A stretch of DNA of 64,000 bases, taken from positions 124,001 to 188,000 of the forward strand of contig CAMJML010000003.1 in NCBI GenBank assembly GCA_946407015.1, given 5' to 3'. The notes under the pieces are model-generated. The model was not told the DNA's origin. It did not search any database and saw nothing but the letters and a program-made list of their open reading frames with translations. Below are positions 37,683-44,960 of the stretch, piece after piece (position 1 is the stretch's first letter; the number at the start of each line of letters is the position of its first letter). This stretch comes from an uncultured Selenomonadales bacterium (lineage in GTDB: Bacteria; Bacillota; Negativicutes; DSM-1736; Dendrosporobacteraceae). A program made the position numbers and the translations under genes.

Positions 37683-38264
37683 ATGAAAGGTATTGATGTA
37701 AGTTATCATAATGGCATCATAGATTGGCAAGCCGTAGTTAATGCTGAAATTGAATTTGTTATCATCCGGCTTGGATACGGCAATCGTCATCTTGACACGA
37801 AATTTGTTGATAATGTAAATGGCGCTCTCGATGCCGGATTAAAAATAGGTGTGTATTATTACAGCTATGCACTTGATGTTGAAGCCGCAAAAGGGGAAGC
37901 ACAATTTGTTCAAGAGATTTTACATGAAAATGGGATAAATCCGGAATTAGGTATTTGGTTTGACATGGAAGATGCCGATGGGTATAAAGAACGTAACGGA
38001 ATGCCAGATAACCAAACTATTACAGACATGTGTTCTGCATTTATTTGTGAGTTAAACAATGTGGGATATTGCTATGTTGGAATTTATGCATCATATTGGT
38101 GGTTGACGAATGTGATTGATACGAAACAACTAGCCGACTATGTACCTTATTGGAATGCCCAATGGGGAAGTAAAAACGACTTTCCCCGGGCTAGGATGTG
38201 GCAGTTTACTGATAGTCTCGATATAAACGGTCAGATGTTTGACGGAAATGAGTATTTTGAATAA
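37683..38264 (+). CDS. glycoside hydrolase family 25 lysozyme
   Basis: 193 aa from ATG 37683 (AAGGAG 9 bp upstream; ATG 37674 abuts it). GH25 muramidase cleaving peptidoglycan: GIDVSYHNGIIDW with Asp5 at the base of the barrel, FVIIRLGYG, IGVYYYSYA, and the catalytic pair Asp94/Glu96 in FDMED. No signal peptide and no wall-binding domain, so it may act on lysis, via a holin-like route, or as a phage-type endolysin; but no other phage genes are near. Terminators isolate it on both sides. Confidence 0.9.
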   Translation: MKGIDVSYHNGIIDWQAVVNAEIEFVIIRLGYGNRHLDTKFVDNVNGALDAGLKIGVYYYSYALDVEAAKGEAQFVQEILHENGINPELGIWFDMEDADGYKERNGMPDNQTITDMCSAFICELNNVGYCYVGIYASYWWLTNVIDTKQLADYVPYWNAQWGSKNDFPRARMWQFTDSLDINGQMFDGNEYFE

Positions 38265-38273
38265 TTGATTAAA

Positions 38274-38298
38274 AAAACGGCTCTATATGAGCCGTTTT
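38274..38298 (+). terminator. intrinsic terminator between GH25 and TSUP genes
   Basis: AAAACGGCTC (38274-38283) pairs with GAGCCGTTTT (38289-38298), 5-base loop, then GAATTTT. A-rich 5' flank would give a U-tract on the reverse strand, so it may also end the convergent gene. Confidence 0.8.
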
Positions 38299-38354
38299 GA
38301 ATTTTGTGCAGAGTATGGATTATCGATAAAATCATCCAATGATAAACGATAATC

Positions 38355-39095
38355 TTAAGCCAAGAGCTTTATTATTCCACTAATAATACTAATTGTGCCA
38401 CAAAAAAATATAATCGTTAAAGAAGTTCTGCGAAAAATGACGGGGCTGATTTTTACAAAAACTTTTTCGCCAATCCATGTGCCAATTAACACTCCAGGAA
38501 TAACGTAAAGACTTTGCTTGAAGGTGTCCGTATCTATCGTTTTCATCAAATACATGATGAGTAGGGTTGCAATGTTGGCGAGGCAAAAATAATGTACGAT
38601 ATTCGCACGCAATGTTTCTTTATCTTGTTGTTGATTCATGAAAAATAATGCAACCGGTGGTCCGTTTAGACTCGTTGAGCCTCCTAAGAAACCGCTGACA
38701 AACCCAACACAGATTGTCGCAAGCTTAATCCTCTTAATTTTAATCACATAATTAGCGGCCATAGATAATGACATCAATAAAATAAGAAATCCAATACACA
38801 ACTTCAGAATCGAAGCATCTACGATTCTAAGCAAATATACACCAGGTAAAATTCCGACAAGACTTGCAGCAAACATGGGCCAAATGAGTTGTGCATCTGA
38901 TTTTCCTTTTGTTTTATAGAGAACCCCAAAGTTTGATACTAAAGCCCCAAAGACGGTTAATCCGACAACGTAATTGGGGCTCATAAAAAAAAGCAGCAAC
39001 GGGGCACTTACTGCTGCAAATCCGAAGCCTGTTATCGATTGTATAAAAGATGAAAAACAAACAATCAAAAAAATACTAATTGAATTAAGGTCCAT
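38355..39095 (-). CDS. TSUP (TauE/SafE) family membrane transporter
   Basis: 246 aa, about eight hydrophobic segments, with the internal-repeat signatures SFIQSITGFGFAAVSAPLLLFF near the N-terminus and FVSGFLGGSTSLNGPPVALFF in the second half. TSUP proteins export sulfite, sulfoacetate or similar organosulfur anions, or take up thiosulfate; which one cannot be told. Monocistronic, convergent with GH25. Confidence 0.88.
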   Translation of the reverse strand: MDLNSISIFLIVCFSSFIQSITGFGFAAVSAPLLLFFMSPNYVVGLTVFGALVSNFGVLYKTKGKSDAQLIWPMFAASLVGILPGVYLLRIVDASILKLCIGFLILLMSLSMAANYVIKIKRIKLATICVGFVSGFLGGSTSLNGPPVALFFMNQQQDKETLRANIVHYFCLANIATLLIMYLMKTIDTDTFKQSLYVIPGVLIGTWIGEKVFVKISPVIFRRTSLTIIFFCGTISIISGIIKLLA

Positions 39096-39615
39096 ATTGG
39101 TTACTCTTTCTTTAAAATTTTTAATATGCTTATTATAACATGCGTAGGCAAGCTTTTCTATTCATAATCCGACACTGTATTGCCAATGCAAAAACAGTTC
39201 GAATTTGCAATAATTAGCTGTATTCAATTCAATTCCGAATTTCCAACTCTCTCCAGTCATAACGAATTGCAAAGATCTACAGCTTTTTGAACTTACTATT
39301 TCGATTACAAATAAAGTATTGGAAATAGTATCTCTGTTAGTTAGGTCTGAGTTTAAACTATTACTACTGTAAAATTATCAGTAGTAATAAATTACAATTA
39401 AAGGTATTTGGTGGTTTCCATAGAATTAACTGCAACAAAGGAGGCTGCTGAAAAGATAGCTAGAATCTAATTTTGCTTTTCCGTAACTAATTCGTTTCTA
39501 ACATATTTTATATAAGTATATTATGGACTTACCCATAAACCTATTTCCGCTAACTTGCCTAATGTGTTCACTAGATAAAAAGTATGTAATTCAGTTTGTG
39601 CAGGAGGCAACCTAT
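39096..39615. other. 520-bp AT-rich intergenic region
   Basis: No coding frame with a ribosome site. It contains the inverted repeat at 39360-39388 and, at the end, the AGGAGG site for the first orphan pilin gene. A frame from 39523 only extends that pilin gene upstream and has no ribosome site. I see no clear promoter, but the following three genes need one here. Confidence 0.6.
39360..39388. repeat. perfect 10-bp inverted repeat upstream of orphan pilin genes
   Basis: ATTACTACTG (39360-39369) and CAGTAGTAAT (39379-39388) with a 9-base AT spacer. No U-tract follows, so it is more like an operator for a dimeric regulator than a terminator. Confidence 0.55.
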
Positions 39616-40020
39616 ATGTTTAGATATATTAAAGATGAAAAAGGATTTATTTTAGCAGATGCAATGATTGGTATGATCATTATTACTACTGCTTTAATCG
39701 CCGTTTTAGCAGCGTATACCCAGACAACAAGAGTCAGTTCTACAACAACGGCGAGAACCCATGCAACTTATCTTGCCCAGCGTACGTTAGAGGATCTTAA
39801 AAGATTTGACGGAGGAGCTGTTTTAACTCTGCCGGAACAAAGCATTGAAAGAAGAGAATCGGTTGAATATACGATTAATGCAAGAACTATTAATGTTAAT
39901 ACCGTAACAAACACAGATGGTTTAAGGACTTATTTACTACCCGTTCAAGTTACTGTTACATGGCAAGAAAAAGGACAGAACAATACACTAAATATGATTA
40001 GTTATTATTATATACAGTAA
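39616..40020 (+). CDS. type IV prepilin-like protein, orphan set (PilV-like)
   Basis: 134 aa from ATG 39616 with AGGAGG 8 bp upstream. Class III signal: basic leader MFRYIKDEKG, cleavage predicted after Gly10, then FILADAMIGMIIITTALIAVLAAY, the conserved hydrophobic helix. Position 5 of the mature protein is Asp instead of the usual Glu, a conservative acidic change. Substrate of the prepilin peptidase at 49545. First of three linked pilin-like genes not part of the main operon. Confidence 0.82.
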   Translation: MFRYIKDEKGFILADAMIGMIIITTALIAVLAAYTQTTRVSSTTTARTHATYLAQRTLEDLKRFDGGAVLTLPEQSIERRESVEYTINARTINVNTVTNTDGLRTYLLPVQVTVTWQEKGQNNTLNMISYYYIQ

Positions 40021-40033
40021 GGTGTTTTTTAGA

Positions 40034-40543
40034 ATGAAAACTAAAATTCTTAATAATAGAGGATTGACTTTAATTGAATTGGTAATTGGAATGACAATCA
40101 TGATTATTCTTTTAGGAGCAGTTTTCCAGATTTTATCTGTGTCATTAAAATCTTACCAATACAATATGGCAGTAGCAAATAATAAAATGATAGCAAGGAA
40201 CGCACTCAATATCATAACGGATGAGTTAAGATATGCTGTTGCCGTAACTGAGCCTACATTCGTTGCAAATGTTCCTACAGAACCCCCAACCAATTTGATT
40301 AGATACACTTTAAATAATCATGCCTGCAATATTAGCTTAAATCAAAATACAAGAACAATAACCATTGTTTCTGATACTGCGACCAATCAAATTGCTATGA
40401 ATACCGTAACTGCATTAAGTTTTTCAAGAAGTGGGCAACAAGAAAGCGAAATTATTATAAGCATAACAATTAATGACGGCTCTTATGTGGGAAGTCCTAG
40501 TACTACGTTAGATACTATTGTAACTTTATCTAACATTCGATAA
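40034..40543 (+). CDS. type IV prepilin-like protein, orphan set (PilW/GspJ-like)
   Basis: 169 aa from ATG 40034 (AAGGTG 9 bp upstream; GTG 40022 would be 4 codons longer). Leader MKTKILNNRG, cleavage after Gly10, then LTLIELVIGMTIMIILLGAVF with the canonical Glu5. C-terminal half is beta-rich and threonine/asparagine-rich. Likely a minor pseudopilin of the orphan set; counterpart of the gene at 51260. Confidence 0.85.
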   Translation: MKTKILNNRGLTLIELVIGMTIMIILLGAVFQILSVSLKSYQYNMAVANNKMIARNALNIITDELRYAVAVTEPTFVANVPTEPPTNLIRYTLNNHACNISLNQNTRTITIVSDTATNQIAMNTVTALSFSRSGQQESEIIISITINDGSYVGSPSTTLDTIVTLSNIR

Positions 40544-40556
40544 AGGCGGGATTAAG

Positions 40557-42158
40557 ATGGACTTATTAAGAAATCAGCGAGGGTCACTAGCAATTACTGG
40601 ATTATTAGTAATGCTTGTAACGCTTATTATTGTTGGCGGTGTTGCACCTTATGTTACTACTGAACTTCGAGCCATGCGTCAAAATACTGATGTTGTAGAA
40701 GCTCAGTATGTAGCAGAAGCGGGAATTAAGCGCGCTTTGGTTGGCTTTATGCAAGGTAGGGCTGATTGGGCGTGGGCAGACGGTGAAACACGAAATAGCT
40801 TTGAAGATAATTCTAATAAAATCTATACGGTGACTATCACACCGGCTATTGCAAATGGAACAGTTCCTCCAACCGGAACTTATACCATCGCATCAACAGG
40901 ACGTATAGGGGATGTGAGCAAAGTCAGTAGATGTCAAGTTAGGATTGCTGCTGGTAATAATGGCGGGGGAGCCAATGAAGCTTTAGGTCAAAGCGATGTA
41001 TTTAGTAGATATGTTGTATATGATTTAAATAAATTCTATGTTTATGGTGGTTCCTACCCAATAATTGATGGACAAATGGGACTAGCCGGAATCGACACGG
41101 GTATAGATTACGTTAATCAATTCTTATATAACATGGTTTTTGGAACAATAGAAAAGCCTTCAGGCTGGCGAGGATCATCAGACTGGTTATTAACAAATAA
41201 ACTATATACGAAACTAGCTACTGCAAAGGATATTGGTACATTAAAAATAATAATGCCTACAATGCCTCAAATGCCGGCTATTCCTGCTTCTCAACCTAAC
41301 GGAGCTGTGCTAATATCTGCGCCAGGTAATTTCTCTGGTTTATCTTATTATACCAATAGTGGATTGACTTTTGGCGGTGAACTAAGGTTAACAAATTCTG
41401 CCGCGACGATATATTTATTGAATGGAGACTTAAAGCTAACAAATCAGGGGAGTTATGGTAATGGCACGATTATCAATGATAACGGTGATATAGTGTTATA
41501 TGTTAATGGTGATATTGATATGACAAGCGCAAGTTATATCAGCGCCAGAGGAAATATAACGATATATGCGACTGGACAAATCGATCTTAGTAAAAAATCA
41601 TACATTAGAAGCGAAACTGGCAATATAACAATTATGGCTCAAAAAGATATAGACCTTAATGATAATGACAACTATATACAAGCACCAAATAATAGAGAAG
41701 TTAAAGTATATTCTACTACAGGGTCCATTAATTTTGATCAAAGTGGATGTTATATTGATGGTGGGGTCGTAACCCTACACGCATATAATGCTATAAAACT
41801 AACAAACGCAGGATCAATTAATAATAATCCCGGATATGATACTGCAATTGCCTTATTATATTCGGCCAATAGCACAACTACTAATTCGTTTACTATTGGT
41901 GGTGCAGCTGCGTTATTCTTAACATCAAACAAATTTGATATCAATAATACGTTTAATGCTCCAAGAACTATATTTGTATCATCTTCGGGTGAAAGTCAAA
42001 TAAGCGGAGCTCCTAAACTAGCTGGCTTTTATACAAATGGTTCGTTGTTGATATCTGAAAAGCCGACTATAGTATATAGCACTGATGTTATGAATGCTTT
42101 AGGTCTTACTGGCACTAATGGAACGCCTACTGTAACAATAGAGAATTGGAGTAAATAA
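40557..42158 (+). CDS. large PilX/GspK-like pseudopilin with beta-repeat C-terminus
   Basis: 533 aa. Leader MDLLRNQRG, cleavage after Gly9, then SLAITGLLVMLVTLIIVGG; no Glu5, like GspK-type tip pseudopilins. An N-terminal module with YVAEAGIKRALVGF is shared with PilX proteins. From about residue 260 to 500 the sequence has repeating strand-turn units of roughly 20-25 residues (DGDIDMTSASYISA-type, then GNITIYATGQIDLSKKSYI, GNITIMAQKDIDLNDND), suggesting a beta-helix. It may be an adhesive tip or surface protein. Terminator follows. Confidence 0.8.
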   Translation: MDLLRNQRGSLAITGLLVMLVTLIIVGGVAPYVTTELRAMRQNTDVVEAQYVAEAGIKRALVGFMQGRADWAWADGETRNSFEDNSNKIYTVTITPAIANGTVPPTGTYTIASTGRIGDVSKVSRCQVRIAAGNNGGGANEALGQSDVFSRYVVYDLNKFYVYGGSYPIIDGQMGLAGIDTGIDYVNQFLYNMVFGTIEKPSGWRGSSDWLLTNKLYTKLATAKDIGTLKIIMPTMPQMPAIPASQPNGAVLISAPGNFSGLSYYTNSGLTFGGELRLTNSAATIYLLNGDLKLTNQGSYGNGTIINDNGDIVLYVNGDIDMTSASYISARGNITIYATGQIDLSKKSYIRSETGNITIMAQKDIDLNDNDNYIQAPNNREVKVYSTTGSINFDQSGCYIDGGVVTLHAYNAIKLTNAGSINNNPGYDTAIALLYSANSTTTNSFTIGGAAALFLTSNKFDINNTFNAPRTIFVSSSGESQISGAPKLAGFYTNGSLLISEKPTIVYSTDVMNALGLTGTNGTPTVTIENWSK

Positions 42159-42163
42159 CGAAT

Positions 42164-42196
42164 AAATGCCATCCCATTATCCAGGGATGGCATTTT
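42164..42196 (+). terminator. intrinsic terminator of the orphan pilin set
   Basis: AAATGCCATCCC (42164-42175) pairs with GGGATGGCATTT (42184-42195), 8-base loop, then T. Confidence 0.85.
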
Positions 42197-42420
42197 CACG
42201 TCACGAAGTTTGATGATTATTATTAATGAATGAAATGCCAAAATGCAGACGGATCCCAATTATATATTTAGAGGAATAAAATCTATCCTTATGGCTTAAC
42301 GGCCAGGGTTAAAGGTCTAACTTCTCTCTACGATCGTAAGAGAGTTATGCAAGCAATTGTGTCTGTCTTTTGTTAACAAAACGACAAGGTATGAAGTACG
42401 ATCAGATATAAAAGAAATAA

Positions 42421-42774
42421 CTACTTAAAACAGACCGGACATTTGATATCTTCTTTTAGGGGCTTGCCCGGATGCATTTTATTGCGAAGTTTTTGACTAC
42501 CACCAAATTCATGATAATTGGTACATTCCTTTAAAAAAGCTTCTTCAGCAGTATTGGCATAAGAAAACTTAAAATGCGTATAATCATCTCCCAGATGCTC
42601 TTTTATCTGCTCATTTAAATCAGAGTCGGCTCTGCCTATATACTGAACAATAAACCCTTTTTTTGTCGGGTGGACTTTTCCCAACGCAAAGTTTCCAGGT
42701 GAAATTTTAGTGATTTTTGCATTACATTCACCACGAGTAAATTTAAAAGGGCCACTCATCTTTAATTCTGGCAT
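42421..42774 (-). CDS. GIY-YIG-like small protein
   Basis: 117 aa, GGAGG upstream on the reverse strand. The pattern GNFALGK (27-33), QYIGRAD (44-50) and acidic helix TAEEAFLKECTNYHEFGG (76-92) fits the strand-strand-helix order of GIY-YIG nucleases, though the first motif is degenerate. A C-terminal CPVC (112-115) may bind metal. Possible nuclease or DNA-binding protein; family assignment is tentative. Last gene of a reverse-strand trio. Confidence 0.55.
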   Translation of the reverse strand: MPELKMSGPFKFTRGECNAKITKISPGNFALGKVHPTKKGFIVQYIGRADSDLNEQIKEHLGDDYTHFKFSYANTAEEAFLKECTNYHEFGGSQKLRNKMHPGKPLKEDIKCPVCFK

Positions 42775-42860
42775 ATTTAAGCCTCCAATAACATTTAAAA
42801 TTCCAGCCTTACTTAGTCGATTCTCAAACAGTTATTTTTTAAAAAGGATTACTTCTACAT

Positions 42861-43085
42861 TTAACCTTTATTCCTCAATTCCTCGATAATCTCCTTTATT
42901 TCGATGCTGTACTCAGGCGGTGCGAATACTGCTCCCCAGCCTTTCTGACCTTGAAAAATACCATCATAGGCTGAATCATAATAAGATTTGATAAGATGGG
43001 GAATACCCCGATCTTTCATGACTTCTCCGAGAATTTGACTTTCAAATAGGCTGTCTAAAATAACAACTTTGATATATTGATCCAT
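42861..43085 (-). CDS. small DUF2007-like protein
   Basis: 74 aa, AAGGAGGAATCC upstream. A beta-alpha-beta protein: YIKVVILDSLFESQILGEVMKDRGIPHLI, then a Trp/Gly turn (FQGQKGWGAVFAPPEY) and a C-terminal helix. This resembles the DUF2007 (putative signal-transducing) fold, in which a short alpha/beta domain contacts a partner. Function unknown; 38 bp downstream of the RadC-like gene, same operon. Confidence 0.6.
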   Translation of the reverse strand: MDQYIKVVILDSLFESQILGEVMKDRGIPHLIKSYYDSAYDGIFQGQKGWGAVFAPPEYSIEIKEIIEELRNKG

Positions 43086-43123
43086 GGATTCCTCCTTGCT
43101 ATATTTGCCCTAATTTGCAATGG

Positions 43124-43666
43124 TTAATCTACAAGAAGACCATTTTGCCGCATGCTTGCCCAACTTATCGGTGTAACGATCACGTGATCAATAATATGAA
43201 TACCGGATTTTTGCGCCTGTACAATCATTCGATTGGTATCATGGATATCTATTTCCGTAGGCTCTGTGCATGCTTCTTGTATGTGATTATGGGCGAAGAA
43301 AATTTTATTTGTGCCGCTCTCTTGAGCATATAGTTGCAATTCACAAGGGTTAGGGCCTACCACACTATAACGCTGATCGTTAGTATATAGAATCTCATCA
43401 ACTAGCTTATTGCTGGAGTTCACCAGGAGTACGGCAAAATATTCGACTGAACTGTTACCGATTAGTGGATAAAGATAATGATACACATCTTCTGCAGAAT
43501 TGAGAAAAATATGATTATCAATTTTTCTACTTCGTATGGGAGTTTTTAAAGGCAGTTGTGCGTTTACTTCGGTATTGAGAGTACTCGTTCTTCTAAACAG
43601 CCAAATAACAAGCAAAATCCAAAAAATGAACAGCATGATTGGATTATCAAAGAAAACATCTAACAT
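43124..43666 (-). CDS. membrane-anchored RadC/JAB-like protein
   Basis: 180 aa from ATG 43666 (TTGGAGGGAACG upstream). Residues 4-24 are a transmembrane helix (PIMLFIFWILLVIWLF). Residues 50-180 resemble the RadC JAB domain: SVEYFAVLLVNSSNKLVDEILY, then HNHIQEACTEPTEID with His126, His128 and Asp140 of a JAMM metal site. The spacing from first His to Asp is one residue longer than the canonical HNHPSG...D and Ser is replaced by Thr. The helix-hairpin-helix of RadC is missing. Possible membrane metallopeptidase or DNA-linked protein. Confidence 0.75.
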   Translation of the reverse strand: MLDVFFDNPIMLFIFWILLVIWLFRRTSTLNTEVNAQLPLKTPIRSRKIDNHIFLNSAEDVYHYLYPLIGNSSVEYFAVLLVNSSNKLVDEILYTNDQRYSVVGPNPCELQLYAQESGTNKIFFAHNHIQEACTEPTEIDIHDTNRMIVQAQKSGIHIIDHVIVTPISWASMRQNGLLVD

Positions 43667-43885
43667 CAGCGTTCCCTCCAAGTAAGTGATAAACCAAATA
43701 TGTACCAATTTTATTCATTTTATAGATTAATAGTAAAATTAGAGATATAATCAAAATATCCTTTTATTGGAATCTGATTTATTACTTTAAATTATATAAA
43801 AAAAGGCAAATGTAAATTGATATTGAATTGATATAATAACTCCAAAGACGTTTTACCTAATTATTTTTGAAAGGCTGATTACACG

Positions 43886-44734
43886 ATGATAACTGGAAAA
43901 ACAAAATGTATTGGCATATTAGGATGGCCTGTTGAACATTCCATGTCGCCTCTCATGCAAAATGCCGCTTTTGCAGCAAATGAATTAAACTATGTTTATA
44001 TTCCAATGCCAGTACACCCGGATCAGCTTGCTACTGCAATTAGTGGATTTAAAGCGCTAGGTTTTGCGGGAGCTAATGTAACAATTCCACATAAAATTGC
44101 TGTAATGCCGTATTTGGATGAATTGGATAGAAGTGCTAAGATGGTTGGCGCAGTTAACACCATTGTTGCTAAAGATAATAAATTATATGGCTATAACACG
44201 GATGCCATTGGTTTTGTGCAACCACTGCTAAAGCAAGGTGTCTCGCTGACAGGAAAGAATATCGGATTATTAGGCGCAGGGGGAGCAGCACGGGCAGTAG
44301 TCTGGGGACTTATTGAACAGGGGGTTGCCGAGATTACCATTGGGGTACGTAGTATCGAAAAAGCGAGAGAGCTAGTAGATATATTTTCTCCTTTGGTCAA
44401 GATTCAGGCAATACAATGGCCATCAGATGAATTTAATGAAAAACTACGTTATTGCCATGTCCTGGTAAATTCTACTCCAATTGGGATGTACCCTCATATC
44501 GATACCGAACCGCCAGTGGATTGGTCGCTTTTTACAAATCGCATCACCGCTTATGATTTAATTTATACACCCCCGAAAACAAACTTTTTAAAGACAGCAG
44601 AACGTTTTAATCATTTAATCATAAACGGTGCTGGTATGTTGGTGGAGCAGGGGGCCGCCGCCTTTACGTTATGGACGGGATTGCCGGCTCCGGTTGACAT
44701 CATGTATCAAGCACTTCAAAATACAGAAAAGTAA
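43886..44734 (+). CDS. aroE: shikimate dehydrogenase
   Basis: 282 aa. NADPH-dependent reduction of 3-dehydroshikimate to shikimate. GWPVEHSMSPLMQNAAF, NVTIPHKIAVMPYLDE (catalytic Lys), GLLGAGGAARAVVWGL and NSTPIGMYP are diagnostic. ATG 43886 has a GAAAGG-like site upstream. Next gene is the pilus operon, and aroC-aroK-aroB lie on its other side, so the shikimate genes bracket the pilus genes. Confidence 0.96.
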   Translation: MITGKTKCIGILGWPVEHSMSPLMQNAAFAANELNYVYIPMPVHPDQLATAISGFKALGFAGANVTIPHKIAVMPYLDELDRSAKMVGAVNTIVAKDNKLYGYNTDAIGFVQPLLKQGVSLTGKNIGLLGAGGAARAVVWGLIEQGVAEITIGVRSIEKARELVDIFSPLVKIQAIQWPSDEFNEKLRYCHVLVNSTPIGMYPHIDTEPPVDWSLFTNRITAYDLIYTPPKTNFLKTAERFNHLIINGAGMLVEQGAAAFTLWTGLPAPVDIMYQALQNTEK

Positions 44735-44821
44735 ATCTTTGTAAAATTTAATAGTTTATTAACAGAAAATCTGCAGGAAGTTTTATGCTCGTCACGAATA
44801 TACATCATAGTAACAAGATGA

Positions 44822-44901
44822 ATATTTGGAAGCAATGATTTTCAGGATAAATGTGGGCACTTTACGCCTGAGGGGAGCAAGTAGTGCAACCGGCCAATTA
44901 G
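44822..44901 (+). ncRNA. class II cyclic di-GMP riboswitch (aptamer)
   Basis: Conserved class II elements occur in order: GGAAGCAATGAT (44828-44839), ATAAATGTGGGCACTT (44847-44862), a variable hairpin, and AGTAGTGCAACCGGCC (44880-44895). These match the clostridial c-di-GMP-II core remembered as GGAAACAAUGAU, UUUAAAUUGGGCACUU and UAGUAGUGCAACCGACC. TTGG/CCAA can form the closing stem. The 3' strand overlaps the following terminator, so ligand binding should prevent termination. Known precedent: class II c-di-GMP riboswitches control type IV pilus genes in Clostridioides difficile. Confidence 0.88.
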
Positions 44902-44940
44902 ACATAAGTGATTGTGTTTAGTTTTCGGTTGCACTTTTTT
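44883..44940 (+). terminator. riboswitch expression platform: intrinsic terminator
   Basis: AGTGCAACCG (44883-44892, part of the aptamer) is exactly complementary to CGGTTGCACT (44926-44935), followed by TTTTTT. Formation of this hairpin needs the aptamer 3' strand, predicting an ON switch when c-di-GMP is bound. Confidence 0.88.
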
Positions 44941-44960
44941 ATTTTTTAGGTGGTGAAAAT

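Noticed and set aside
37423-38300. Prophage remnant around the GH25 gene
   Set aside because: No integrase, holin, portal, tail or att-like repeats nearby; only one phage-compatible gene.
39523-39615. N-terminal extension of the first orphan prepilin
   Set aside because: It would bury the class III leader 31 residues inside the protein and has no ribosome site, whereas ATG 39616 has AGGAGG 8 bp upstream.
42197-42420. Possible riboswitch or small RNA between the orphan pilin terminator and the reverse trio
   Set aside because: Contains a short hairpin around ACGATCGT but no match to a known class, no promoter and no U-tract.
43115-43333. Forward open frame of 72 codons antisense to the RadC-like gene
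   Set aside because: No ribosome binding site, unusual composition, lies wholly opposite a gene with clear domain evidence.
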